From Streptomyces globisporus (lineage in GTDB: Bacteria > Actinomycetota > Actinomycetes > Streptomycetales > Streptomycetaceae), in assembly GCA_014649555.1 (NCBI GenBank), contig BMTG01000001.1:992001-1056000 (forward strand): a stretch of DNA of 64,000 nucleotides. Direction: 5' to 3'. Positions 16,178 through 26,558 of this stretch are shown one piece after another. Numbering within the stretch: the stretch's first letter is position 1; each line of letters starts with the position of its first letter. Position numbers and translations under genes: made by a program. Below the pieces are notes generated by a model that was not told the DNA's origin, searched no databases, and worked only from the letters and a program-made list of their open reading frames with translations.

Positions 16178-17029
16178 ATGAGCTTTGGGCAAGGGGGGGC
16201 CTCCTGGGGGCCCGGGGGCGACGGGACACCGGACTGGGCGGCGCTGGCGGATCAGTCCGCGGCGCGGGCCCGCCGCAAGAGACTGCTGATGATCGGCGGC
16301 GGGGCGCTGGCCACCGTCGCGATCGGCGCGATCGTGACGACGGCCGTGGTCACATCGAACGGCGGCGACACCGGCAAGGGCGACAAGAACGCGAGCCAAC
16401 TCCCCGCCCCCGCGGACCTCCCCGAGGACACCGCGGCGCCCCAGCCCTCGTTCTCCTCGGTCGCACCGCCGCCCCCGCCGGACCCCAAGGACTTCATATC
16501 CAGCGCCGACAAGGACAAGGCGCCGGTCACCGTCGACGGGTTCTTCCCCGGCAAGAAGCTCACCATGGGCGACCGCGTTCACCTCAAGGGCGCGACGAGC
16601 AGCTCCGCGAAGTGCGCCACGGGCACCCAGGGCGCCCTCGGCTCCGTCCTCACGAACAACGGCTGCACGCAGCTGATCCGGGCCACCTACCGCAAGGACG
16701 GGGTGGCCGTCACGGTCGGCGTCGCCGTCTTCGACACGGAGGCCCGCGCGAAGAAGGCCGTCGACCAGGCTTCGGGCGGTCTCGCCTCGCTCAGCGGCGG
16801 AGGCGTCAACACCTTCTGCCGCGGCGGCACGGTCTGCCTGCGCACGTCCAACTCCTACGGCCGCTACGCCTACTTCACCATCGGCGGCTTCCTCAACGGC
16901 AAGCGGGTCACCACCGCCGACGAGAACGTCTACGCGGTCAACAAGGACCTGACGAACTTCACCTTCCGCCAGATCCACCGCCGGGGCCAGATCCAGGCCT
17001 CGCAGGCCGTGGCCGACCCCAACGGCTGA
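16178..17029 (+). CDS. Membrane-anchored extracytoplasmic protein of unknown function
   Basis: A 283-residue protein I do not recognise by family. A Gly-rich, acidic cytoplasmic N-terminus of about 30 residues is followed by basic RARRKR. A single membrane segment (LLMIGGGALATVAIGAIVTTAVV) comes next, then a Pro-rich stalk. An outside domain of about 190 residues has four Cys (in SSAKCATG, NNGCTQL, NTFCRGG and TVCLRT) that could form two disulfides. Proteins of this layout are common and conserved in Streptomyces. It is divergent from the ABC-F gene and convergent with truA. Confidence 0.75.
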   Translation: MSFGQGGASWGPGGDGTPDWAALADQSAARARRKRLLMIGGGALATVAIGAIVTTAVVTSNGGDTGKGDKNASQLPAPADLPEDTAAPQPSFSSVAPPPPPDPKDFISSADKDKAPVTVDGFFPGKKLTMGDRVHLKGATSSSAKCATGTQGALGSVLTNNGCTQLIRATYRKDGVAVTVGVAVFDTEARAKKAVDQASGGLASLSGGGVNTFCRGGTVCLRTSNSYGRYAYFTIGGFLNGKRVTTADENVYAVNKDLTNFTFRQIHRRGQIQASQAVADPNG

Positions 17030-17051
17030 CCCGGTTCCCGGGGGTTGGGGA

Positions 17052-17906
17052 TCAGCAGCAACCCGCCCCCGGCAACGTCCTCACGTTCCGGGCCTCTTCG
17101 GCCCGCGCCGCCAGCAAGGCGTCCGCCGGGTACGCCACTTCCTCCAGCGTCAGCCCGTGCGGACGCACCACGTGCACCCCGGGGTCGCGGACCTTGGCGG
17201 CGAGCACCTCGGCGGGCCAGGAGGCGGGCCGCCGCCCGTCGCCGACGAACAGCGCCGCCCCGATCAGCGCCCGCACCATGTTGTGGCAGAACGCGTCCGC
17301 CTGCACGGTCGCGGTGAGGACCCCGGACTCCTCATCCCGTACCCAACTCAGCTTCTGGAGCGTCCGGATGGTCGTCGCCCCCTCGCGCTTCTTGCAGTAC
17401 GCGGCGAAGTCGTGCTCGCCGACCATCAGCGCGGCCGCCTCGTTCATCGCGTCCAGGTCCAACGGCCGGTCGTGCCACAGCACATGACCGCGCGTCAGCG
17501 GATCGACCCCGCCGGGCCGGTCACCGACGCGGTAGGCGTACCGCCGCCACAGCGCGGAGAAGCGGGCGTTGAACCCCGCCGGGGCGGGGGCCGCGCGCCA
17601 GATCCGTACGTCCAGCGGCAGCCGCCCCGCCAGCCGCCTCAGCAGCTTCTCTTCATGCTCGCCCCAGACCGCCTCCGGCAGATCCACATGGGCCACCTGG
17701 CCGCGCGCGTGCACCCCGGCGTCCGTACGGCCCGCCACCGTCAGGTCGTACGTCACCGACGAGCGGGTCACGGTCCGCAGCGCGTCCTCGATCTCGCCCT
17801 GCACCGTGCGCCGGCTGGTCTGCTTCGCCCAGCCGGAGAAGTCCTTGCCGTCGTAGGACAGGTCCAGTCGTACCCGTACGAAACCGGGCTCGGCCTGGTC
17901 ACTCAC
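17052..17906 (-). CDS. truA: tRNA pseudouridine synthase A
   Basis: A 284-residue enzyme forming pseudouridine at positions 38-40 of tRNA anticodon arms. It starts with [19 protein letters not shown]. The catalytic Asp is in [32 protein letters not shown] and [14 protein letters not shown] are further family motifs. An insertion relative to the E. coli enzyme is usual for actinobacteria. The start is GTG 17906. It lies just downstream of rplQ on the same strand, as in other streptomycetes, with a hairpin between them. Confidence 0.96.
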   Translation of the reverse strand: MSDQAEPGFVRVRLDLSYDGKDFSGWAKQTSRRTVQGEIEDALRTVTRSSVTYDLTVAGRTDAGVHARGQVAHVDLPEAVWGEHEEKLLRRLAGRLPLDVRIWRAAPAPAGFNARFSALWRRYAYRVGDRPGGVDPLTRGHVLWHDRPLDLDAMNEAAALMVGEHDFAAYCKKREGATTIRTLQKLSWVRDEESGVLTATVQADAFCHNMVRALIGAALFVGDGRRPASWPAEVLAAKVRDPGVHVVRPHGLTLEEVAYPADALLAARAEEARNVRTLPGAGCC

Positions 17907-17937
17907 CGCGTCTCCCTCTCCACACCCTGGTCAGCGA

Positions 17938-17977
17938 AACGGGCCCGCACCGCCCCGAAGGGTGATGCGGGCCCGTT
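17938..17977 (-). terminator. Terminator after rplQ
   Basis: Arms AACGGGCCCGCA (17938-17949) and TGCGGGCCCGTT (17966-17977) pair perfectly over 12 bp with a 16-base loop. The hairpin is just downstream of the rplQ stop and upstream of truA. Confidence 0.75.
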
Positions 17978-17998
17978 CCGTGGTCCGTCTCAGAACGC

Positions 17999-18502
17999 TC
18001 AGGCGTCCTTGGACTCCGCGTCGTCGGCCGGCTTGGCGTCCTCGACGGACTCGGCCGCGGGGGCCTCGTCCTTCTTGAGGGCGTCTTCCTTGACCGCACG
18101 CTTCGTGGCGGCCTCGGCCTCACCGGTGGCCTGCTGGGCCACGGTCAGCGCCTCGACCAGCTCGATGACCGCCATCGGGGCGTTGTCGCCACGACGGTTG
18201 CCGATCTTGGTGATACGGGTGTAACCACCGGGGCGGTTCTCGTACCGGGGAGCGATCTCGGTGAAGAGCGTGTGGACGACGCTCTTGTCCGTGATCGTCT
18301 GGAGCACCAGGCGACGGTTGTGGATGTCGCCCTTCTTCGCCTTGGTGACGAGGCGCTCGGCGACGGGGCGCAGGCGGCGAGCCTTGGCCTCGGTCGTCGT
18401 GATGCGGCCGTGCTCGAACAGCGACTTCGCCAGGTTGGCGAGGAGCAGACGCTCGTGCGCGGCGCTGCCGCCCAGACGGGCACCCTTGGCGGGACGCGGC
18501 AT
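17999..18502 (-). CDS. rplQ: 50S ribosomal protein L17
   Basis: A 167-residue L17. The conserved core is [51 protein letters not shown], with [30 protein letters not shown]-terminal Ala/Glu/Asp/Lys-rich tail of about 50 residues is an actinobacterial extension. The ATG at 18502 begins the family N-terminus. It follows rpoA after a 220-base gap containing dispersed repeats. Confidence 0.97.
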   Translation of the reverse strand: MPRPAKGARLGGSAAHERLLLANLAKSLFEHGRITTTEAKARRLRPVAERLVTKAKKGDIHNRRLVLQTITDKSVVHTLFTEIAPRYENRPGGYTRITKIGNRRGDNAPMAVIELVEALTVAQQATGEAEAATKRAVKEDALKKDEAPAAESVEDAKPADDAESKDA

Positions 18503-18594
18503 GGTGATTCTCCTTGTGTGCTGCACCGGCCGTATCAGGTACCGGTGTCAGTTCCCGCAAGGCGGTCGCCTCACGGAAGTCATACGTGCCGGAC

Positions 18595-18670
18595 GGCATT
18601 CAAGCCCGCCCGACGCTCACGCCGGACATCAGCCAAAATCAAGCCCGTCCGGCGATTGAGGACAAAGCCT
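18595..18670. repeat. Dispersed Streptomyces intergenic repeat, two diverged copies
   Basis: TTCAAGCCCGCCCGACG (18598-18614 or so) and TCAAGCCCGTCCGGCGATTG followed by AGGA (18639-18662) are related copies about 40 bases apart. They resemble the repeat at 14379-14400. Such sequences are frequent between Streptomyces genes. It separates rpoA from rplQ and may act as a terminator or mRNA stabiliser. Confidence 0.6.
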
Positions 18671-18725
18671 CAACCCCGGCCCGGTGGCACCCTCGAAAAC
18701 CGGGCACCCCCAGCCGGGAGGCGAC

Positions 18726-19748
18726 TCAGTACTGCTCGGTCTCCACGAACCCGGCGTCCGCGTCGTCATCCGCACCAAAGGCGTCAGCCGCAGCCGTCGG
18801 GTCGAAGCCGGGAGGCGAGTCCTTCAGCGCGAGGCCCATACCGGCCAGCTTCGCCTTGACCTCGTCGATCGACTTCGCACCGAAGTTGCGGATGTCGAGC
18901 AGGTCCGCCTCGGAACGGGCCACGAGCTCACCCACGGAGTGGATGCCCTCGCGCTTGAGGCAGTTGTACGAACGGACCGTGAGCTCCAGCTCCTCGATCG
19001 GCAGAGCCAGATCGGCGGCGAGAGCGGCGTCCGTCGGGGACGGGCCCATGTCGATGCCCTCGGCGTCGATGTTGAGCTCGCGCGCCAGACCGAACAGCTC
19101 GACCAGGGTCTTACCGGCCGACGCCATGGCGTCACGGGGACGCATGGCCTGCTTGGTCTCGACGTCGACGATCAGCTTGTCGAAGTCGGTGCGCTGCTCG
19201 ACACGGGTCGCCTCGACCTTGTACGTGACCTTGAGCACCGGCGAGTAGATGGAGTCGACCGGGATCCGGCCGATCTCCTGGCCGACCTGCTTGTTCTGGA
19301 CGGCGGAGACGTAGCCGCGACCGCGCTCGACGGTCAGCTCCATCTCCAGCTTGCCCTTGCCGTTGAGCGTGGCGAGAACGAGGTCGGGGTTGTGCACCTC
19401 GACACCGGCCGGGGGCGCGATGTCGGCGGCGGTGACCAGACCCGGGCCCTGCTTGCGCAGGTACATCACGACCGGCTCGTCGTGCTCCGAGGAGACGACC
19501 AGCTGCTTGATGTTGAGGATGAGGTCGGTGACGTCCTCCTTGACGCCCGGCACGGTGGTGAACTCGTGCAGGACACCGTCGATCCGGATGCTGGTGACAG
19601 CGGCACCGGGGATCGAGGAGAGGAGCGTACGGCGGAGGGAGTTGCCGAGGGTGTAACCGAAGCCCGGCTCCAGCGGCTCGATCACGAACCGGGAGCGGAA
19701 CTCGTCGACGACCTCTTCGGTCAGCGACGGACGCTGAGCGATAAGCAT
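18726..19748 (-). CDS. rpoA: RNA polymerase alpha subunit
   Basis: A 340-residue alpha subunit. The N-terminal assembly domain (1 to about 230) contains [30 protein letters not shown] and [20 protein letters not shown] linker leads to the C-terminal domain (about 245-315) that binds UP-element DNA and activators: [46 protein letters not shown]. An acidic tail closes the protein. It lies downstream of rpsK in the alpha operon. Confidence 0.98.
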   Translation of the reverse strand: MLIAQRPSLTEEVVDEFRSRFVIEPLEPGFGYTLGNSLRRTLLSSIPGAAVTSIRIDGVLHEFTTVPGVKEDVTDLILNIKQLVVSSEHDEPVVMYLRKQGPGLVTAADIAPPAGVEVHNPDLVLATLNGKGKLEMELTVERGRGYVSAVQNKQVGQEIGRIPVDSIYSPVLKVTYKVEATRVEQRTDFDKLIVDVETKQAMRPRDAMASAGKTLVELFGLARELNIDAEGIDMGPSPTDAALAADLALPIEELELTVRSYNCLKREGIHSVGELVARSEADLLDIRNFGAKSIDEVKAKLAGMGLALKDSPPGFDPTAAADAFGADDDADAGFVETEQY

Positions 19749-19885
19749 GCGGTGATCCTTCAGTCGTGGGCACCCACTATTTGATGCCCGACAGATGTAA
19801 CAAGGGTACGGGCGGTACGCCCCGTAAGAGGTGTACCGCCCGGACCCGGCGCTACTGACGCACGGCCGTCACCGGCCGTAGCGGG

Positions 19886-20290
19886 TCAGACGCGACGACG
19901 CTTCGGCGGACGGCAGCCGTTGTGCGGCGTCGGGGTGACGTCCTGGATCGAACCGACCTCCAGGCCGGTGGCCTGGAGCGAGCGGATCGCGGTCTCACGG
20001 CCGGAGCCGGGACCCTTGACGAAGACGTCGACCTTGCGCATGCCGTGCTCCTGCGCGCGGCGGGCGGCCGACTCGGCGGCCATCTGCGCGGCGAAGGGGG
20101 TGGACTTGCGCGAGCCCTTGAAGCCGACGTGGCCGGCGGAGGCCCAGGAGATCACGTTGCCCGAGGGGTCCGTGATCGAGACGATGGTGTTGTTGAACGT
20201 GCTCTTGATGTGCGCGTGGCCGTGAGCGACGTTCTTCTTTTCCTTGCGACGCACCTTCTTGGCTGCGCCCTGACGACCCTTGGGGGGCAT
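19886..20290 (-). CDS. rpsK: 30S ribosomal protein S11
   Basis: A 134-residue S11 from the platform of the small subunit. The basic N-terminus ([31 protein letters not shown]) and the end [18 protein letters not shown] are the standard conserved ends. [22 protein letters not shown] is also conserved. It follows rpsM by 105 bases and precedes rpoA in the alpha operon. Confidence 0.98.
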   Translation of the reverse strand: MPPKGRQGAAKKVRRKEKKNVAHGHAHIKSTFNNTIVSITDPSGNVISWASAGHVGFKGSRKSTPFAAQMAAESAARRAQEHGMRKVDVFVKGPGSGRETAIRSLQATGLEVGSIQDVTPTPHNGCRPPKRRRV

Positions 20291-20395
20291 GTCTTGACTC
20301 CAGATGGAGAGGGGAGGTGATCGGTCCTACAGCGAAGACCGCTGGTTGCTGCGGGTTCCGGAAGAACCGGAGGTCCGCAGTGCGTCCGCTGAGGA

Positions 20396-20776
20396 CTACT
20401 TCTTGCCCGGCTTCTTCTTACCGGCGATGGCGCGACGCGGGCCCTTGCGGGTACGCGCGTTCGTGCTGGTGCGCTGACCGTGGACGGGCAGGCCACGACG
20501 GTGGCGGATGCCCTGGTAGCAGCCGATCTCGACCTTGCGGCGGATGTTCGCCTGGACCTCGCGGCGGAGGTCACCCTCGGTGCGGAGGTTGGCGTCCACG
20601 TGCTCGCGGATCTTGACGAGGTCTTCCTCGGCCAGGTCGCGAACGCGGGTGTTCGGGTTCACGCCGGTGGAGGCGAGGATCTCCTTGGACCGGGTGCGCC
20701 CGATACCGAAGACGTAGGTGAGGGCAACCTCCACGCGCTTTTCACGCGGGATGTCAACACCTGAAACGCGTGCCAT
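20396..20776 (-). CDS. rpsM: 30S ribosomal protein S13
   Basis: A 126-residue S13 of the small-subunit head. [34 protein letters not shown] and [42 protein letters not shown] are canonical. The C-terminal basic tail reaches the P-site tRNA. A hairpin-capable spacer separates it from rpsK (CTGCGG/CCGCAG at 20349-20380). Confidence 0.98.
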   Translation of the reverse strand: MARVSGVDIPREKRVEVALTYVFGIGRTRSKEILASTGVNPNTRVRDLAEEDLVKIREHVDANLRTEGDLRREVQANIRRKVEIGCYQGIRHRRGLPVHGQRTSTNARTRKGPRRAIAGKKKPGKK

Positions 20777-20970
20777 TCAATGGCTCCAGTTGTTATTTCG
20801 GGGGTCTTCCGCAGAGCCACTCCCGACCGCCGACCGCTCACGAGGAGCAGTGGTACGTCCGGGTCTCCGGCCCCCGCCGGAGGTGTCGTCAGCCGTGGCT
20901 TGGACGGGCTCTGCGTATGTACGAATTACGTGCGTCGCGCGAAGAACTGCGAGATGCAGGCGGTCGTGCG

Positions 20971-21084
20971 TCAGCCCTGGCGCTGCTTGTGGCGCAGGTT
21001 GTCGCAGATGACCATGACCCGACCGTGACGGCGGATCACCTTGCACTTGTCGCAGATCTTCTTGACGCTCGGCTTGACCTTCAT
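20971..21084 (-). CDS. rpmJ: 50S ribosomal protein L36 (zinc-binding form)
   Basis: A 37-residue L36 reading [20 protein letters not shown] at the start and NLRHKQRQG at the end. Cys11, Cys14, Cys27 and His32 form the zinc ribbon, so this is the zinc-containing form. It lies between infA and rpsM on the same strand. It is too short for many gene callers. Confidence 0.97.
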   Translation of the reverse strand: MKVKPSVKKICDKCKVIRRHGRVMVICDNLRHKQRQG

Positions 21085-21143
21085 GGGATGTCAGGTTCTC
21101 CGGGTCAGTGCCATCACCCGCCGAAACGGGATGGGGGCAAGAT

Positions 21144-21365
21144 CTACTTGTAGCGGTAGACGATCCGGCCACGCGTCAGGTCGTACGGAGAGAGCTCCAC
21201 CACAACCCGGTCATCGGGGAGGATACGGATGTAGTGCATCCGCATCTTGCCGCTGATGTGCGCCAGGACCTTGTGACCGTTCTGGAGCTCCACCTTGAAC
21301 ATTGCGTTCGGGAGGGACTCGATCACGGTGCCCTCAATCTCGATGGCACCTTGCTTCTTGGCCAC
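21144..21365 (-). CDS. infA: Translation initiation factor IF-1
   Basis: A 73-residue OB-fold factor that blocks the ribosomal A site during initiation. The sequence begins [20 protein letters not shown] and contains [19 protein letters not shown] and [21 protein letters not shown], all diagnostic. It starts at GTG 21365. The 182-base gap to map upstream probably contains a promoter, but no clear -35/-10 pair was found (a lone TAGACT lies at 21470-21465). Confidence 0.98.
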   Translation of the reverse strand: MAKKQGAIEIEGTVIESLPNAMFKVELQNGHKVLAHISGKMRMHYIRILPDDRVVVELSPYDLTRGRIVYRYK

Positions 21366-21547
21366 GCTTCGCCTTTCGAATCGGCTACCTTGATCGGCTC
21401 CCGCGATCCTGTGCCTGCCATGCGATTGCATGTGGACACACGGATGCACCAGAGCCGACGAGTCAGTCTACGTCAGCGGACTCCAAAAGACGAATCCGTC
21501 AAGTTTGCCCAGCCGGGGTGATCCTTAGACCTCCCGGGAGGGTCGCA

Positions 21548-22384
21548 TCACCCGAGAGGGTCGGGCGCGGCCTCGATCCCATACTGCGCGAGCTTCGCCT
21601 TGCCGCAGTCCGGGGCCGTCAGGACCAGCGGGCCCTGTTCGGTCAGCGCGATGGAGTGCTCCCAGTGCGAGGACCAGGTGCCGTCCGTCGTGATGACCGT
21701 CCAGTCGTCGGCGAGGGTCTCCGTCCGCGCCGTGCCCAGCGAGACCATCGGCTCGATCGCCAGGCAGACGCCCGGGACCAGCTTGATGCCCTTGCCGCGC
21801 TTGCGGGAGACGTAGTTCAGCAGATGCGGGTCCATGTGCATCTCGGTGCCGATGCCGTGGCCGCCGAAGTCCTCGATGATCCCGTACTTCCCGGTCGCCG
21901 GGCGGGGCTGGCGGCGGATGAAGGTCTCGATGGCCCGGGAGACGTCGACGAGCCGGTTGTTCACCTTCATCGCGGCGATCCCGGCCCACATGGACTCCTC
22001 GGTCACCCGGGAGAGCTCGACCAGCTCCGGAGCGTGACCGGTGCCCACGAAGGCCGTGTAGGCCGCGTCACCGTGCCAGCCGTCCACGATCGCGCCGGCG
22101 TCGATCGAGATGATGTCGCCGTCCTTCAGGACCGTCTTCTCGTCCGGGATGCCGTGGACGACGACCTCGTTGACCGAGGTGCAGATGGTCGCGGGGAACC
22201 CGCCGTACCCGAGGAAGTTCGACTTCGCGCCGTGGTCGGCGATCACCTTGCGGGCGACCTGGTCGAGGTCGTGCGTGGTGGCCCCGGGAACAGCCGCCTC
22301 ACGGGTGGCGGCGTGAATGGCAGCGACCACCAGGCCCGCCTCGCGCATCTTCGCGATCTGCTCGGGGGTCTTGATCTGCACCAT
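21548..22384 (-). CDS. map: Methionine aminopeptidase, type I
   Basis: A 278-residue metalloprotease that removes the initiator methionine. The metal ligands can be seen in SIDAGAIVDGWHGDAA (two Asp), GHGIGTEMHMDPH (His), LAIEPM (Glu) and the late Glu in the WEHSIALTEQGP segment. The length is that of a plain type Ia enzyme without a zinc-finger extension. It sits downstream of adk in the secY-adk-map-infA order normal for actinobacteria. Confidence 0.97.
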   Translation of the reverse strand: MVQIKTPEQIAKMREAGLVVAAIHAATREAAVPGATTHDLDQVARKVIADHGAKSNFLGYGGFPATICTSVNEVVVHGIPDEKTVLKDGDIISIDAGAIVDGWHGDAAYTAFVGTGHAPELVELSRVTEESMWAGIAAMKVNNRLVDVSRAIETFIRRQPRPATGKYGIIEDFGGHGIGTEMHMDPHLLNYVSRKRGKGIKLVPGVCLAIEPMVSLGTARTETLADDWTVITTDGTWSSHWEHSIALTEQGPLVLTAPDCGKAKLAQYGIEAAPDPLG

Positions 22385-22515
22385 TGCTCGGCGCCTCTCT
22401 GCATCGACGGTGACGGGTACGGCTCGGCGTGTTCAACGATACGGGGGCAAGCAGTCGGCCGCGGCGCCCAGAGGCGCCGCGGCCGGCTTGCACAGCGGGT
22501 GGTACGGGGTGACGC

Positions 22516-23175
22516 TCAGCTCTCGTCGGAGGGCTTCAGCGCGTCCATGGCGCGGGCGGTCACGTCCGCGACCTTGCCGAGCGCGGAGATGGTCACCACC
22601 AGACCCTGGGCCCGGTAGTAGTCGATGATCGGCTCGGTCTGCGTGTGGTAGACCTCCAGCCGGGTACGGACCGTCTCCTCGCTGTCGTCGTCCCGCTGGT
22701 ACAGCTCGCCGCCGCAGGCGTCGCAGACGCCCTCGGTCTTCGGCGGGTTGTACGTCAGGTGGAAGACGTGCGCGCTGTTGTTGCGACAGACGCGGCGACC
22801 CGCGATCCGCTTCACGACCTCGTCCTCGGGGACCTCCAGGTCGAGGACCGCGTCCAGCTTCACGCCCTCGTCCTTGAGCATCACGTCCAGGGCTTCGGCC
22901 TGGCCCACGTTCCGCGGGAAGCCGTCCAGCAGGAAGCCGTTCACGGCGTCCTCCTGGGCCATGCGGTCCTTGGCCATCCCGATGGTGACCTCGTCCGGCA
23001 CCAGCTGGCCTGCGTCCATGTAGGCACGGGCCTGCTTGCCAAGGTCGGTGCCCTGGCTGATGTTGGCGCGGAAGAGGTCGCCCGTGGCGATGTGCGGAAT
23101 CGACAGGTTGTCGGCAAGGTACGCAGCCTGCGTTCCCTTGCCGGCACCCGGAGGCCCGACGAGGACGATGCGCAT
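22516..23175 (-). CDS. adk: Adenylate kinase
   Basis: A 219-residue adenylate kinase (ATP + AMP to 2 ADP). P-loop [10 protein letters not shown] at 7-16, AMP-site HIATGDLFR and FLLDGFPRN are present. The LID region has [16 protein letters not shown] and [19 protein letters not shown], with C-D-A-C but without a complete four-Cys zinc site. The ATG at 23175 overlaps the secY stop by one base (TGATG), which suggests translational coupling. Confidence 0.97.
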   Translation of the reverse strand: MRIVLVGPPGAGKGTQAAYLADNLSIPHIATGDLFRANISQGTDLGKQARAYMDAGQLVPDEVTIGMAKDRMAQEDAVNGFLLDGFPRNVGQAEALDVMLKDEGVKLDAVLDLEVPEDEVVKRIAGRRVCRNNSAHVFHLTYNPPKTEGVCDACGGELYQRDDDSEETVRTRLEVYHTQTEPIIDYYRAQGLVVTISALGKVADVTARAMDALKPSDES

Positions 23176-24488
23176 CAGCGGAGGAACCCTTCGTAATTGC
23201 GCTGCTGGAGCTGACTCTCGATCTGCTTCACGGTTTCCAGACCCACACCCACGATGATGAGGATGCTCGTCCCGCCGAACGGGAAGTTCGCGTTCGCACC
23301 GCCGAAGCCCGCCAACGCCATCGTCGGCACAAGAGCGATCAGGGCCAGGTACAGCGAGCCTGGCCAAGTGATCCGGTTGAGCACGTAGCTCAGGTACTCG
23401 GCAGTAGGACGACCTGCGCGGATACCCGGGATGAAGCCACCATACTTCTTCATGTTGTCGGCGACCTCGTCGGGGTTGAACGAGATGGCCACATAGAAGA
23501 ACGCGAAGAAGACGATCAGCAGGAAGTACGCCGCCATGTAGATCGGCTCGTTCTGCTGCACGAAGTTGTCCGTGATCCAGGTCGCCCAGCCCGCGTTGGA
23601 GCCGGAGAACTGGACGATCAGCGCCGGGATGTAGAGCAGCGACGAGGCGAAGATGACGGGAATCACACCCGCCTGGTTCACCTTGAGCGGGATGTACGTG
23701 GACGTACCGCCGTAGGAACGGCGACCGATCATGCGCTTCGCGTACTGCACCGGGATGCGGCGCTGGGCCTGCTCGACGAAGACGACGAGGCCGACCATCA
23801 CGAAGCCGATGAGGATGACGGTGCCGAACTCGATCCAGCCGTCGGCCAGCTTGCCGCTCTCCTTGATGGCCCACAGGGCGCCGGGGAACGTGGCGGCGAT
23901 CGAGATGAACATCAGGATCGACATGCCGTTGCCGATGCCGCGGTCGGTGATCAGCTCACCGAGCCACATGACGGCGGCCGTACCGGCGGTCATCGTGATG
24001 ACCATGATGATCGTGGTGAAGACCGACTTGTCCGCGACGATCTGGTCGCCCACGGTGCAGTTCTGGAAGAGCGCGCCGCTGCGGGCGGTGGCGACGAGGC
24101 CCGTGCCCTGGAGGACGGCCAGCGCGACCGTCAGATAACGCGTGTACTGCGTGATCTTCGCCGTGCCGGACTGCCCTTCCTTCTTCAGGGCTTCCAGGCG
24201 CGGGATCACGACGGTCAGCAGCTGCAGAATGATGCTGGCCGTGATGTACGGCATGATGCCGAGCGCGAAGATGGTGATCTGCAGCAGGGCGCCACCGCTG
24301 AACATCTGCATCAGACCGAGGAGACCACCCGAGTCCGCCTGGTCGATGCACTGCTGCACCTTCGTGTAGTCGACCCCGGGTGCCGGGATGTGCGCCCCGA
24401 GCCGGTAGATCACGATGATGCCGAGCGTGAAGAGCAGCTTCTTGCGCAGGTCGGGCGTCTTGAACGCTCGGGCGAACGCGGTGAACAC
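23175..24488 (-). CDS. secY: Preprotein translocase subunit SecY
   Basis: A 437-residue channel-forming subunit with about ten membrane segments. It begins [39 protein letters not shown] and includes the plug region [27 protein letters not shown] and the cytoplasmic [20 protein letters not shown] loop. The start is GTG 24488. It is separated from rplO by about 390 bases containing a strong terminator, so it probably has its own promoter and leads secY-adk-map. Confidence 0.98.
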   Translation of the reverse strand: MFTAFARAFKTPDLRKKLLFTLGIIVIYRLGAHIPAPGVDYTKVQQCIDQADSGGLLGLMQMFSGGALLQITIFALGIMPYITASIILQLLTVVIPRLEALKKEGQSGTAKITQYTRYLTVALAVLQGTGLVATARSGALFQNCTVGDQIVADKSVFTTIIMVITMTAGTAAVMWLGELITDRGIGNGMSILMFISIAATFPGALWAIKESGKLADGWIEFGTVILIGFVMVGLVVFVEQAQRRIPVQYAKRMIGRRSYGGTSTYIPLKVNQAGVIPVIFASSLLYIPALIVQFSGSNAGWATWITDNFVQQNEPIYMAAYFLLIVFFAFFYVAISFNPDEVADNMKKYGGFIPGIRAGRPTAEYLSYVLNRITWPGSLYLALIALVPTMALAGFGGANANFPFGGTSILIIVGVGLETVKQIESQLQQRNYEGFLR

Positions 24489-24880
24489 GGTGCCTCCTGC
24501 GACCCCCGCGCTGTGCGTCAGAGGCGACGGGTCTGGATGGGACTGGATGGGATCGGATACAAGGCAGCCCTACATCGTAAGGAGGCCACAAAAGATTAAC
24601 GGCGCTACCCTACCCGGCCCGGGACTGAGCAGGAAACACGCACCGCACACCGGTGCACGGCCCGCTTCCCCGGCCCGCGTCGCGAAAGACCGGCCAAGCC
24701 ACACCATTTGGGACGTGAACGCCCCTCCGCTCCTCCACCGCCGGTGCGGTGGACACCCGTTCAACCTTTCCCGAGCCTTTACGGTTCCCGTATATCGCCC
24801 CGAAATGGCTCCGGGCACGAAAAAGCCCGGCCGGCCACCTCCGAGGAGGCAGCCGACCGGGCTCAGTTCTGTCCCGTGGC
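24489..24880. other. rplO-secY spacer
   Basis: No gene is seen. The rplO terminator is at its right end. On the minus strand TAGGGT (near 24617-24612) could be a -10 for secY, but its -35 (TTTCCT) is weak. The about 330 bases downstream of the terminator have no other clear feature. Confidence 0.5.
24820..24863 (-). terminator. Rho-independent terminator after rplO
   Basis: On the minus strand AGCCCGG with CGGC, GCC and CTCC pairs, through a TCGG loop, with AGG, GGC, CGGC and CGGGCT. The stem of about 18 bp with small mismatches is followed by a TTTTT run. It ends the S10-spc transcript before secY. Confidence 0.8.
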
Positions 24881-25336
24881 TCAGACGAGCTCGGTGACCG
24901 TACCGCCGGCGGCGGTGATCTTCTCCTTGGCGGAGCCGGAGACGGCGTCAACCGAAACCTGCAGCGCCACGGAGATCTCGCCCTGTCCGAGGACCTTGAC
25001 GAGGTGGTTGTTGCGCACGGCACCCTTGGCGACCAGGTCGGCCACCGTGACCTCTCCACCCTCGGGGTAGAGCGTCGCGAGCTTGTCCAGGTTCACGACC
25101 TGGTACTCCGTGCGGAACGGGTTCTTGAAGCCCTTGAGCTTCGGGAGACGCATGTGGAGGGGCATCTGGCCACCCTCGAAGCGCTCCGGAACCTGGTAAC
25201 GAGCCTTCGTACCCTTGGTACCACGGCCTGCGGTCTTACCCTTGGACGCCTCACCACGACCCACACGGGTCTTGGCGGTCTTGGCGCCCGGGGCAGGCCG
25301 GAGGTTGTGGGCCTTCAGCGGGCTGTTCTCCGCCAT
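24881..25336 (-). CDS. rplO: 50S ribosomal protein L15
   Basis: A 151-residue L15. [40 protein letters not shown] and [23 protein letters not shown] are canonical. The end [20 protein letters not shown] is the conserved C-terminal domain. It is the last gene of the spc ribosomal group; its start is 2 bases from the rpmD stop. Confidence 0.98.
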   Translation of the reverse strand: MAENSPLKAHNLRPAPGAKTAKTRVGRGEASKGKTAGRGTKGTKARYQVPERFEGGQMPLHMRLPKLKGFKNPFRTEYQVVNLDKLATLYPEGGEVTVADLVAKGAVRNNHLVKVLGQGEISVALQVSVDAVSGSAKEKITAAGGTVTELV

Positions 25337-25337
25337 G

Positions 25338-25520
25338 TCAGTCAACCTCCTCAACCGTCACGAGGTGGCGGACGGTCTGCACCATTCCGCGGAACTCGGG
25401 GCGGTCCTCCTTGACAACCGAGTCGTTCAGGCGCTTGAGCCCGAGCGAACGCAGGGTGTCGCGGTGGTTCTGCTTGCTGCCGATGTACGACTTCGTCTGC
25501 GTGATCTTGAGGCGAGCCAT
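25338..25520 (-). CDS. rpmD: 50S ribosomal protein L30
   Basis: A 60-residue L30 ([35 protein letters not shown]). The length is normal. The ATG overlaps the rpsE stop by one base (TAATG), so translation is probably coupled. Confidence 0.97.
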   Translation of the reverse strand: MARLKITQTKSYIGSKQNHRDTLRSLGLKRLNDSVVKEDRPEFRGMVQTVRHLVTVEEVD

Positions 25521-26125
25521 TACGCACCCGCTCCCGCACGCGCACGAAGCAGAGCCGCGGGGGCGACGTCCTCGAGGGGCAGACCGCGGCGGGCCGCGAT
25601 CTCCTCGGGACGCTGCAGGCCCTTCAGGGCCTCCACGGTCGCGTGCACGATGTTGATCGCGTTGGACGAGCCAAGCGACTTCGACAGGATGTCGTGAACG
25701 CCGGCGCACTCGAGCACGGCACGCACCGGGCCACCGGCGATAACACCGGTACCGGGGGAAGCCGGCTTGAGCAGGACGACGCCCGCTGCCTTCTCGCCCG
25801 TGATCGGGTGAGGGATGGTGCCCTGGATGCGGGGGACCTTGAAGAAGTTCTTCTTGGCCTCTTCGACACCCTTGGCGATGGCCGCGGGAACTTCCTTGGC
25901 CTTGCCGTATCCGACACCGACCGTGCCGTCACCGTCGCCCACCACGACCAGCGCGGTAAAGCTGAAGCGACGACCACCCTTCACAACCTTGGCGACGCGG
26001 TTGATCGCGACGACGCGCTCGACGTACGCGGTCTTCTCGGCGGCGCTGGCGCCACCGTCACGGCCCTTCCGGTCCCGCCGCTCGCCGCCACCGGCACCGC
26101 TGCCGCGGCGCTGGGGTCCAGCCAT
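25520..26125 (-). CDS. rpsE: 30S ribosomal protein S5
   Basis: A 201-residue S5. [47 protein letters not shown] and [41 protein letters not shown] are diagnostic. The N-terminus carries a Gly/Arg-rich extension of about 25 residues. It follows rplR by 47 bases. Confidence 0.98.
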   Translation of the reverse strand: MAGPQRRGSGAGGGERRDRKGRDGGASAAEKTAYVERVVAINRVAKVVKGGRRFSFTALVVVGDGDGTVGVGYGKAKEVPAAIAKGVEEAKKNFFKVPRIQGTIPHPITGEKAAGVVLLKPASPGTGVIAGGPVRAVLECAGVHDILSKSLGSSNAINIVHATVEALKGLQRPEEIAARRGLPLEDVAPAALLRARAGAGA

Positions 26126-26172
26126 GGGAATTACCTCTCTCTGTTACGTCCGCTGTGCGTAGGAACCGGGGC

Positions 26173-26556
26173 TTAGAACTTCAGCCCGGCTTCACGGGCG
26201 GCGTCAGCCAGAGCGGCAATCCGCCCGGCGTACTGGTTACCACCGCGGTCAAACACGACGGCCTCGACGCCTGCGGCCTTGGCACGCTCGGCGACCAGGG
26301 CGCCGACCTGCTTGGCCTGGGCGCTCTTGTCGCCCTCGCCACCACGGACCGAGGTGTCCAGGGTCGACGCCGACGCGAGCGTGTGGCCCGCGATGTCGTC
26401 GATGACCTGGGCCACGATGTGGCGGTTGGAACGCGTCACGACCAAGCGGGGACGCTCCGGCGAACCGGAGATGTGCTTGCGGACGCGGATGTGGCGCCGC
26501 TTGCGAGCAGCGCGCTTGTACGCGTCGCCCTTGGCGATCTTCACACCGTATGCCAT
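26173..26556 (-). CDS. rplR: 50S ribosomal protein L18
   Basis: A 127-residue L18, the 5S rRNA-binding protein. [37 protein letters not shown] and [27 protein letters not shown] are the conserved ends. It sits 2 bases after rplF. Confidence 0.98.
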   Translation of the reverse strand: MAYGVKIAKGDAYKRAARKRRHIRVRKHISGSPERPRLVVTRSNRHIVAQVIDDIAGHTLASASTLDTSVRGGEGDKSAQAKQVGALVAERAKAAGVEAVVFDRGGNQYAGRIAALADAAREAGLKF

Positions 26557-26558
26557 GG

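Noticed and set aside
22516-23874. A 452-residue fusion of adk with sequence over secY
   Set aside because: The upstream part overlaps secY in another frame; adk begins cleanly at [15 protein letters not shown].
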